Part shown: positions 22,371-32,700 of the stretch, one piece after another
Position numbering within the stretch: the first letter of the stretch is position 1
Layout: each line of letters starts with the position of its first letter
DNA from: Oegoconia quadripuncta
Taxonomy: Eukaryota; Arthropoda; Insecta; Lepidoptera; Autostichidae
Length of the DNA: 64,000 bases
Direction: 5' to 3'
Assembly: GCA_949316235.1 (NCBI GenBank)
Contig: OX438751.1
Coordinates: 2,745,413 to 2,809,412, forward strand
Position numbers and translations under genes: made by a program
Notes under the pieces: generated by a model
Database searches by the model: none
What the model saw: only the letters and a program-made list of their open reading frames with translations
Told to the model about the DNA's origin: nothing

Positions 22371-23912
22371 AGAGGAGGCAGTCTAACTAAACCCATTTTA
22401 CCATGGAGCGGGGCTTCATGTGGACGGGGATGCAAGGCTACTCATGCCGCAGAAGCGCCATCTAGCGGCGACATCTATGTATAGTTAAATGGGAAAAGGA
22501 CATTGTACAATGTGTTTTCAATTAATAAAATTCATTAAAAATGAAATATAATCCCAGCCGTGGTATTTGAGAAAGAAAGAACATGAAACTTAATTATTTT
22601 GCAAATATATCCAGCATATTTAATGTATCATAACTCGTGTTAATCCGACAAGCGATATTTTATAATGAGTAAGCCACGCCTATTACAATGACGTCATCCT
22701 AGTTTTGCTCCGTGGTTCCTATTTCGATACGCATAAGGTTAGGTTTTGTTTGCGGCATTTATGTATGCTCAACAGTAGCGCCATCTGTAATTAGATTCCT
22801 GAATTTCCACACACAGGCTAGCATAAATTTTGTTGTAAAATGGTAGAATTTTGTTAGTGATACTGTTATGTAGTTACGAAATAACAATTTACCTGCGCTT
22901 TTTACGCTTACTCGTTATTAATAAAAAGATATTATTTCGATTTTTCTCTCCGTGAACTATAAAATATAAATAATCATTATATGTATAGCTAGAACATTGA
23001 TGGTGTTGATGTAAGGGCAAGGTTAAAGATAAGCGAATAATATTTTAGACGCGCGGCAGAGTAAAATTTTTTAGAGCCACTACACCGCGTATCTGATATT
23101 TGTGAGACCCGGGTAAATTATAGTGAGCAGTTTTCATACAAACGTACTCGACCACATTTTAAACATCATGTGATAATTTTTATATTTTAGTAATAAAAAT
23201 TAAACGTTGTAGAGTCTAGTTCGCGTGAATGAAGAATGTGATAAACTTTTTATTTTATTATAACTTGTTTCGACATTTATATATTTTCTATGAAAACTTA
23301 TTTTAAACCTATTCCATTCACACAAATTAGACGTTACCAATTTTAACTTTTATTACTAAAATTCGGAAGTATCGTTTAATTATTTATATATGGCGAGTAT
23401 AGTTTGCATAAAAATTAGTCACTATAGTTTGCTGTTTAGAAATTTTTACTTCAAGCCTAATCGAATCCATGTAAAAATAAGTTTATTGAAAATTATGTTA
23501 TTATTGTAGTACTTTATAGGTTACACAAAAAAATATCAGCAATAATTTGCTATTAAAGAATCTTCTATCTTTATTGTAATTATCATATAAATGCATATCT
23601 ATCTATGAAGTTATGTGAGTCTATTTTTATTCATTATTATGGGTTCTTGTCAATACCATGCTAAACGTTTTGTCGTGTTGCCACTTTATAGTAACAAAAC
23701 AAATAATGAAGGAAATAATTTCTGCCGTCACACATTCAAAAAATATCATAGCATTACAATTGCCATTTGTTTGTCTTTTCAAGTTAAAGATGAACGAACG
23801 AATTATAATGAAACGCCGGTTTTATCGGATTGATACAGTTAATATATGGGATTCGGGGAGTTTGATAACACACTACTGGCAAATCGTTAGCGGCGATGAC
23901 GTAAGACTGTTA
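22371..23912. other. AT-rich stretch without a recognised gene
   Basis: Contains the gcgccatcta motif seen in repeats near 22455 and 22788. The frames at 23615-23924 overlap and look like chance. Confidence 0.3.
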
Positions 23913-24058
23913 GCCCCATATTAATAAACCGTTCTCAAGATTGACATGGCCTCAAGTTGACGCTTGAGAATCTGCTGCATATTAAAACATCATCAGAAAA
24001 AATGGTCTTGAGACTGAGACGCGATCTCAATCTCAAGAATGATTTATTAATACGGGCC
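23913..24058 (+). mobile_element. MITE family 2, compact copy
   Basis: About 146 bp. Left attaataaaccgttctcaag, right ctcaagaatgatttattaat, inverted relative to each other. Confidence 0.8.
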
Positions 24059-24484
24059 TTACTATACCATGCCTTCTCTTGGCCCATTATAACTAATGTT
24101 ATTTGCTTATCTTTAAAGAAGGAAGTTAATAAATTAACTTAGCGTTTAATCAATTGATAATGACAATAAATTATTATGATCAGTGTTAATTGTTAGAATT
24201 ATATTGAATGTTGTGTAATGAAATAAAACCTTGTGTCTTCTCATTCATACATAAATGTCAATTCAATAACTCATATATAATAACTTGAAATAAAATGTAT
24301 CATTTTTGGTGCATTACCTACGTCTTTTATTTAATTTTACCCGAGTGTCCAAGGAAGCAGGGTAATGTTTTTCAAGTGCATGTATGTATGTCCGTTCCTT
24401 TGGCATCCATGTTTCGAAGTGCATGATGTCGTTAGATTCGTCTTAGTACCCGCAGTGTCATAGGATACATTTTGGTGCCGGGAT

Positions 24485-24828
24485 TTTTTTTTTTTTTATG
24501 CATAACGGGTTGGTACTTGACCTCAATCACACCTGATGTTAAGTGAAGATGAGGTCGAAGATGGAAGCGTACTGACCCGGAAACCCCAACACATTTGGGG
24601 GACTGGCTATCTTATCTCTGACAACCGGAACACGACAATGCTATTAACATTGCTGCTTGGCGGCAGATTTAGATAAGATGGTGCTAGCTAGCCAGGCGGA
24701 CATTTAAAATGCCCTACCACCAACCAAACCAAGTACTTAAACATGTACCCCGCTGGGGATCGAACCCGCGACCTCCGAATCGTAAACTCAATGTTGTTTA
24801 CATTGAGCCACGGAGGCGGTTAAACGGC
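24485..24828 (-). repeat. SINE C, full length
   Basis: T-run (A-tail reversed), atgcataacgggttggtac, B box ggatcgaacccgcg, head gagccacggaggcggtt. Confidence 0.95.
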
Positions 24829-25269
24829 GGTGTTTGTTGGGAAAAGGCAGTGACGGTCGATGTTTGAAAGGTGAAGAGCAGGATTCCAGTAAATATCTAT
24901 GGCCCCTAAAATTCTAGCGTTTTATATTAACGAAGGAAGAAAGTGAGAATGGGGTTTACAAATTCTGTTGCTGTCATGGTGGTAGGTACGCAATGTTCCC
25001 TCCTGTAGCCCAAACGGCTAACCCGATTTTGAAGTGCAAGGTGTCATTAGATTCTTCTTGATCCCTAGAGTGTAAAACGATTAAGATAATCAACAATACC
25101 GCCTGCGAAGTAATCGTAAAATTTTTCACGTCTATGGTCAAACAAAATGTGAAATTATTTCTATAGGTTTTTCGAACACTGGCAGAAGGAGATAATAATG
25201 AGGAGAAGACGTGTTGATACCATTTTTTTTATATAAATTTATGCCATAAACTTTTTATCTATATATATA

Positions 25270-25785
25270 CCTCTAGACTAATTGCGGTATTGTGTTTTAT
25301 GTCAAGTAGAGGGACATATCTATATTCTCTGTCTACGATATCTAGACGAATGGCGGGATTGGGTTCTATGACATGACATGTAGAGGGTTATATCTAGACG
25401 AATGGCGGGATTAGGTTCTATGACATGACATGCAGAGGGACATATCTAGATGAATGGCGGGATTAGGTTCTATGACATGACATGTAGAGGGACATATCTA
25501 GATGAATGGCGGGATTAGGTTCTTTGACATGACATGCAGAGGGACATATCTAGACGAATGGCGGGATTAGGTTCTATGACATGACATGTACAGGGACATA
25601 TCTAGATGAATGGCGGGATTAGGTTCTATGACATGACATGTAGAGGGACATATCTAGACGAATGGCGGGATTAGCTTCTATGACATGACATGTAGAGGGA
25701 CATATCTAGACGCATGGCGGGATTAGGTTCCTTGACATGCCATCTATAGGGACATATCTAGACGAACTGCGGGATGGGGTTACGT
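25270..25785. repeat. 52-bp tandem repeat, about ten units
   Basis: Unit landmarks catatctagacgaatggcgg, gattaggttctatgacatga and gtagaggga; period 52 bp in the central units. Outer units are degraded. Confidence 0.95.
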
Positions 25786-26074
25786 AGACAGAGAAATCTA
25801 ATTAGAGAAAGCAAATTGCCTGATTTGACCAAGGATGAAATTTCTGTTGCCACATGGAGAGAACAGCAACGACTCTATTTCATTAGTATTAATTTGAGAG
25901 AGGCCCTATCACCTGATTACAAGCTGTGGTAGTCGACCTGAAAGATGCCAAATCGCCTGAGGGCCAGGGTCGGTCGCTTACTATTTTATAAATATACAGA
26001 GGTAATTTCTTTCGAAAGCCAGCTCCAGTTTTTCTTATCTTTAAAAAAAGTTAATCTGTGGATTTACCTTAATA

Positions 26075-26478
26075 TTAGGTCCTTACCTATGAAATTGGCG
26101 TTTTGTATGAAGAATTTCATTAAGACTGTTTTCTCCATACAAACATTTTAGATTTTTTTTGGGAACGGCAAATCCAAACGCTAAACTTTGTGTGTTAAGT
26201 TAAGTTAAGTATAGGCAGCGTTAATTTTTAAAAGTAACCGCTTTATAAAAGTTTTAGCGAATCTAAGAAATGATTAAGGGAAGCACATGAAAAGAGCTCT
26301 GTTCAAATTTTTTTTATTATGTGATTTAGCCCAGAAATTAAAAAATATTTCATGTGAAACCTTGAAATAATATTCCATTTTCCAAATAAAAAACAAATTT
26401 GCTATTTGAAAATCGCAGAAATTGGTACATATGATTAACGAAGATAAAAAAACCCCAATTTTACAGGTAAAGATCCAA
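26075..26478 (+). mobile_element. Mariner-like MITE, copy 3
   Basis: Flanked by TA on both sides. Left TIR ttaggtccttacctatgaaa. Confidence 0.92.
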
Positions 26479-26689
26479 TATGTAAGTACCTACGTAGAAT
26501 ACATTTACGCATTCCTATTGCGGAATTATGAATGTTTAACCAGTGGATGGCTGTGGGCTGAGATTGATGATGATGATGAAATGATTCTAAGGATAATTAA
26601 CAGATATAGTGAAATCCAATTAAATAGCTTGAAATGAAGCCTCTACGAATGATAAAATGAGCTACGAGTGAAATGTATCTACTATTCAA

Positions 26690-26835
26690 TTCAATTCAAT
26701 TCAAATACTCTTTATTGCACAATTAACAAAAGCTACATGAAGAATACAGCGTACATCATTAATCGCACAAAAAGGCGGCCTTATCGCTAACAGCGATCTC
26801 TTCCAGGCAAACCTTAGGGTAAAGATACAAGCTAC
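26690..26835 (-). repeat. LINE 3' tail
   Basis: (ttcaa)n then actctttattgcac and ggcggccttatcgctaacag. Confidence 0.75.
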
Positions 26836-26994
26836 CAGTAGGTGAGGTTTGCACTAATAGTAGCAATACGGGTGTATTTTATAGTTGGTAAAAAAATAAC
26901 GTAAAGATAAAAATACATAAACTAAGCCTACCAACTATAACTAGAACTACTACTATAACTATAACTACTATTGTGAAAGTGATCCACGATCTAA

Positions 26995-27430
26995 GGGCCG
27001 TATTAATAATTGAGATCGCGTCTCAATCTCAATACAATTTTTTTTTGATACTGTTTTAATATGCAACAGATTTTCAAGTCAAGTGGTCATCTCAATCTTG
27101 ACCTACGGGCCTACAAGTCTTGAGGCTGTACCACCCGAGATGCGTCTTAAGAAGTTGACGCTATCTCAAGCTCCGTGCTAATTTATAAACCAATCTTGAG
27201 GTCTACTCATCTGAGATCACTTCTCATGTATTCGTCTCAGCGGCGAATGAATGATAGTCTTGAGTTTCGTTTATTAATACGTGAAACTCGGCGCTCGTCT
27301 CAAGTGAGTACTGCTTGAGTACGCACGTGCGTTTCAGGTCTCAAGTAAAGTTTGTTAATCAACACGTTTACGTGAGACCGGTCACAAAACTATTCTCAAT
27401 CTTATGAACGGTTTATATTAATAAATAATA
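26995..27430 (+). mobile_element. Larger relative of MITE family 2
   Basis: About 435 bp with ggccgtattaataa at the left and ggtttatattaataaat at the right. The interior is rich in ctcaag and gagac motifs. Confidence 0.6.
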
Positions 27431-27435
27431 AAACG

Positions 27436-28190
27436 TATTAACGTGCCTTAGTGAGCCTCCTTTCTCTAGAAATTTCAGCCAGTCCTTAATACAAACGATA
27501 CAAGGAAAAATTGCGAGAACACAATAGTCAGTGTCAGTCTTTCCGTCAGTTATATCGGCGTAATTTATTTGATAATAATATTTACCGTTTAATACATTTT
27601 ATAATATTATTTTCTAGACTCGTAAGTATTAATTTATTGAAGAATTAATATTGCTAGCGTTTAATTTCGGTTGCTCTGGGTATCTATGGGGGAGGCCCAC
27701 CTAACATACTCTACGCTAGTGTTTAGGCATAATCTAAAGTATTTAGGCCTATTGCGGAGGCCTATGTGTGCAGTATTGAATGTCCCATGTGGCTGATATG
27801 ATGTTGACTTTTACTTATGTTTATTTTATTATATAACTATTTAGTAATTCGATTATACGCAATTTTTAATTTTAGAAAAGGTGAAATGGTAGGTAGTCTT
27901 GCGGGTGACCCCTTAAAATCACATGGTTTATGTAATAAGAAGTATTTGGTGTAAATTCCACATGCAGGCAGATACTGAATTGCATCACCTTCATTAAAAC
28001 ATATTTACCTACTTAGTTACTTAGTTTAATTAAAAAAAAATAATTTAATGCCCTCATAAAGCTGGGTGGTTTTGACATCAGCTGACTGGATTCCACATTT
28101 AATGTAGAGATCATTTATTTAACTATTGCCCAGAACTTGGGAACAAAAATTATAGGGGGTCAAAATCCACCCATACATATATGTTCAACC
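27436..28190. other. Intergenic, no gene recognised
   Basis: 27685-27815 has gcggaggcctatgtgtgcag, a decayed LINE end. Confidence 0.35.
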
Positions 28191-28191
28191 T

Positions 28192-28325
28192 TTTCAGGCC
28201 CCGTAGCATGACATCGTTTTCGCGCGCGTTGTAGGTGTAAGAGTGGGGTAGTTGTATATTTGATCCAAGCGAGTGAGCAGGACAAATATTATCTCTCGTT
28301 ATCGTCATGCTGTGTTGATAGATTG
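28192..28325. mobile_element. MITE family 3 copy (cgtagcatgac termini)
   Basis: ccccgtagcatgacatcg at the left and the inverse cgtcatgctgtg at the right. Relatives at 36237-36350, 39898-40015 and 55128-55276. Confidence 0.6.
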
Positions 28326-28357
28326 ATGTGTTTGCCATCGATTTGGTAAGAAGAAGA

Positions 28358-28472
28358 AGCGAAACCACCGGTTACGGGTTCGAATCCCGCGAGAGGTAAA
28401 TGTTTGTGTGATGAATTCGAACATTTATTCCCGAGTCATGGATATTTATATAAATATTTATCCATTATCTAG
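28358..28472 (+). repeat. SINE B, left part, split by the LTR element
   Basis: Starts in the tRNA-like head (gcgaaaccaccggttacggg, B box ggttcgaatcc) and breaks at tatctag, where the LTR element begins. The rest resumes at 35488 as ctagtacctatccataatac, matching other SINE B copies. Confidence 0.85.
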
Positions 28473-28819
28473 TGTTAAGATGGCTAGACAGGCACTATTT
28501 GAATTAAACGACACGTCTTGTTGAACTTCAATATAATTCTCGAAATTCCTCCAACACCAACATTCACCTTCGCTTCCAAGATTAGAATGCGCAATCGGTC
28601 CAGAGTCCCACCATTCCACCCGCCATTTTTACGTAAGACATTCGCCCTTGCTGATTGGCTCCCGCCTAAAACGCCGGCCAATCAGGAACGAACACATGCT
28701 CGTACCTGATTGGTCGACGGTTCAGCATTTCCGCTTTTTAATAAAATTATTAAACAGTACCAATATTATCTGCGTAATATTTTAATATCTTCATACGCTT
28801 ATGAAATCAAAACCCTACA
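28473..28819 (-). repeat. 3' LTR of the retrotransposon
   Basis: 347 bp. Holds three CCAAT-box motifs in either orientation (attgg 28654-28658, ccaat 28678-28682, attgg 28709-28713), two of them as an inverted CCAATCAGG/CCTGATTGG pair. No clear TATA box. Confidence 0.95.
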
Positions 28820-29793
28820 ATCGACCATCCTGACATCGCGTGCGTCCCTGCACGCGACGCCCGGTGGCACCCTACAATCGGGATCATAACCAACTGCGCA
28901 ATCTTAACAAATAAATTATCAATAATTAATTATAATAATATGCAAAGAGTATAATATATTCGCGAGCAAAAATTTTATCATACATTGCCAAATGGCGTAC
29001 ACTAGATCTGCACTAATCAATTTGTACCAAAATACTATGATAATTACAATAATTCAGACAACCATACAGCTTGTCGATAAACAATAAATTATATTTGGAG
29101 ACTTCAAATTAGGAAATAAACTTCACAAAAACTTAAATCGACATAAATCTCTATAGTATTTGAACTAGCATTTTGTACCTAATGTATTGAAAATATAAAA
29201 TTTAAGCTTTACATAAGTAATAATGGTCTTTAATTATCAATTTTTATACAATTGCTGTCTTTTCTCTATAAAGACTTATTATCTTCGATGTGCATTTTTG
29301 GAGGACCAGGTAAAAATTACCCAAAATGTAAATCGAATCGACTTGATTGAGCGATCGATTCGCCCAAACAAATAAATATCCACCTATTATCGATTATGAG
29401 GAGCTAGCTGTCGCACACAAGACGATCGATTACTTGTGAGACGTCAGCAGTATCGAATGGGCTTCGAAATCACCAAAACACGAACCGATCGATTGTCGTG
29501 TCTGGTCTCGATAAAATAAATATCCACCAACGATCGATTATGGGGAACTAGCTGTCGCGCACAAGACGATCGATTACTTGTGAGACGTCAGCAACAGCAA
29601 CTGGGCTTCGAAAGCGTCAAAACACGAACCGATCGATTGCCGTGTTTGAGCTGGAACAAAGACAATATTCTGTAGTCTTCTTACATGTTTCAATTCACTC
29701 AATTACATTCAATAGTTTAATTTTAAATCAATACATAAATAAATTAAAAAGTATATTGTTGCCTTGGTTAATAACCCAATAGGCAACCAATAG
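28820..29793 (-). other. 3' internal region of the LTR element, with repeats
   Basis: Non-coding, between the stop codon and the 3' LTR. It holds a roughly 135-bp imperfect tandem duplication (about 29374-29510 and 29515-29648) and six copies of the 9-mer CGATCGATT (29352, 29423, 29486, 29531, 29567, 29630). No clear polypurine tract borders the LTR; the minus strand there reads GTCAGGATGGTCGAT. Confidence 0.75.
29374..29648 (+). repeat. About 135-bp tandem duplication inside the LTR element
   Basis: Both units start with aataaatatccacc and continue through agctgtcgc, acaagacgatcgatt, gagacgtcagca and cgaaccgatcgattg. They have diverged slightly, for example cacaca versus cgcgca. Confidence 0.85.
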
Positions 29794-32700
29794 TTAATTG
29801 CTTTGGTCCTCATCTGAACTATAGGAATCTGACAAATTCTCATGGACTTGTAAAGCCGCGATATGAATCCATGGCTTCATACGGTCGGCGGCAACAGTTG
29901 TAGCGCGTTTGGTACGCGTACTACCTAAGCCGGGAACAGGTTCGACACAATATCGATCGTTACCTAAAACTTTGCTGACCCGATAAGGCCCTACGTATGA
30001 AGGCATGAGTTTCTTACTTTGACCATCATTACTAAAACAAGTTTTAGTGATCTTAACAAGATCTCCCTTATTGTATATACGAGCCGGTTTCCTTCCTTTG
30101 TCATAAGCTAATTTTTGTTTCACTTGCTCACTGTCGACCCTATCTTTAACTTCATTTCGCATTGTATTCACGTCACAACGTTCCCGCGTCTCTTCTGCTA
30201 TCTCGTTAAGGATTGGACTGACATCTCCATTCATGCTGGTACCGAACAATACCTCAGATGGTGTTCTCCCGATTGTTTTTTGGACGGTATTGTTCAGTCC
30301 CCACTGGATTGTCCCAAGATGTCTATCCCAATCCTTCTCACCATACTTGACAGCCACCGCCCTGAGGGAATCAAGGATTGTACGATTGTACCTCTCGACT
30401 TGACCGTTCGACCTCGGGCTGGCTACAGCATTGAGAATATGCTTGGTGCCTTTATCGAGACAGAAACGTTTGAACGCATGAGACGTGAAACAACTGCCAC
30501 GATCACTTATGAGACGCACGGGAACTTTAAACGTACAAAATATGTCATCTAGTGCTCTGATGGCATTCTGGCTATTGGTGTTTCTTACCAGTTTAATAAG
30601 GCAGAATTTTGTGAATGCATCGACAACAATTAACAGATGAGTATATCCTCTTTTCGACCTCACAAAGGGTCCAAGGTGGTCGACGTGGAGACTATGGAAA
30701 GGCACATTAATTTTTGTTATGGGGTGGAGTAGACCCTCGCGTTTATCAGAGCTGTTTTTCGCGTAGGCACATTCAAGACATGAATTTACATACTTTCTTA
30801 CAAACCTGGACATTTTAGCAAACCAATAATGTTTCTTTATCCTGTCGAGTGTCTTCTCCACCCCGAAATGTCCAATGTCGTCGTGGTTCATACGACAAAC
30901 TTGCCACCTTGCACCCTTTGGAACCACCCACCGAACATTATCCTTGTCACCGTCTATATACCGATATAATTTATTGTCTCTAACAACATAACTCTCCCTC
31001 ATATATTGCAACCCCTTCTCATCCAGATTACTGTTTAAGATATCACGAATCCTATTTAGTTCGCTGTCCCCAAGTTGGAGCGTGTGCAGCCAATCATCAC
31101 CAGATATCGCCATCACGGTTGGAAATGAGTCTGTCTCGACTCCGTTCTCGTCTACAATAGGATTACGGGACAATGCATCCACATGACTCATTTTGACTCC
31201 GGGTCGATACTCGACGGAACAGTCAAACTCTTGAAGTAGTAGCCACCAGCGGGCTATTCTTGGGATCAAGTCCCTCTTTGTAAAGGTGGATCGAAGCGCG
31301 CTGCAGTCGGTTACTATCTTAAAGGATTTTCCCAAAACATAGACCCTGAACTTCCGCAAGGAGCAAACAACAGCCAGTGTTTCCAATTCATAAGAATGGA
31401 AATTCTTTTCTTCGGGAGATGTTTGACGACTATAGTATATTACTGGGCGGAAAGGATCAGTTACCTTTGAACGTTGTAGTAATATGCCCCCGATGCCTGC
31501 TCGACTTGCGTCGGTGTGCAACTCAGTTTCTGCCGTGGGATCGTATATGGCAAGGGTAGGTCTCTCAACCAACAGGGCTTTAAGCTTCTTAAAAGCTTCT
31601 TCCTGTTTTTCATGCCATTCCCAAGGAGTATCCTTTTTAAGCAGTTTGCTGAGTGGGAACGATACCTGAGCAAAACCGTTTATGAACTTTCTGAAGTAGC
31701 TTGCCAGTCCAAGAAATTGTCGGACATTGTGGACATTCTCGGGCCTTGGAAAATTCATTACGCTCAGTATCTTTTTCTCACTAGGTCGCACACCAGCGCT
31801 GCTGACCTCATAACCGAGATAGTCTACTGTGTCTAACAGAAAATGACATTTTGACAAATTTAACGTGAGATTAGCTTTCGACATTACTTGCAACGTCTCA
31901 ACCAGCCTATCCAAACATTCTGTCTCGTCTTTGCCAAATATCAAAGTGTCATCGAAATATACTGACGATGTCTTAAATCGAGCAGTACCGAGAATTGAAT
32001 TCATCATTCGTTGGAAGTTGGCAGGTGCGTTAGCCAGGCCGAACGGCATACGGTTAAACTCGTATTGGCCGTCCGGCGTGACGAATGAGGTAAGGTGCTT
32101 GCAATGTTCAGCGATTGGCACTTGGTAGTAGCCCGAAGCCAGATCGAGCGATATGAAGCAACCCTGACCATTGAGACGCGCGATCTCGTCTTCAATTACG
32201 GGCATCGGATATCTCTCTTTGACCGTAATTGAATTCAACATCCGGTAGTCAACACATAGCCTAAGAGAACCATCTTTCTTGCGCACAAGCAATATCGGGC
32301 TGGCGTATTCTGACACTGAGTCCCTAATTATACCAGCATCGAGCATTTCTTTTATCATAAGGCGCACCTTTTCTCGTTCATGATGCGACAACCGATAAGG
32401 GCGGTAGACGACTGGCCGGGTGCTATTCAGCTCTATACTCATTTGAGTCGCGTTAGTGCAACCTAATTCCTTAAGAGAAGATGCAAAGCAATGCTTGTAG
32501 GTCCTCAATAATTCGAACAAACGTCGCCTTGCATCTTCCGAAACCATCTCACCCACATGAATTTGACTTTCATCAATATCCTTATCGTTAACGACAGGTA
32601 CTTCGGATAATTGGACAGATTCCTCTACGCTAACTCGTTTAACAACATCTACGGGTTCCGCACGACAAATGATGGAATTTTCCGGAATATGACAAAAACC

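Larger units (their letters stand above)
14698..24320 (+). other. Region downstream of carrier copy 1, possible long 3' UTR
   Basis: Starts at a candidate 3' UTR acceptor and ends near AATAAAATGTAT at about 24288. The terminal 55 bases align with those at 50153-50210 (TTGG then TTAC, TACG and TTTTATTT in the same order). No coding frame beyond repeats was recognised. It contains SINE B (15309), two MITEs, the 17831-18074 inverted repeat and AT-rich unique DNA. It may instead be partly intergenic. Confidence 0.3.

Noticed and set aside
23615..24142. Cluster of plus-strand frames at 23.6-24.1 kb
   Set aside because: They overlap in different frames, cross a MITE, and show no conserved motif.
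31461..31836. Overlapping plus- and minus-strand frames inside the retrotransposon
   Set aside because: They are shadows of the 1596-residue gag-pol frame in other frames and show no family motifs.
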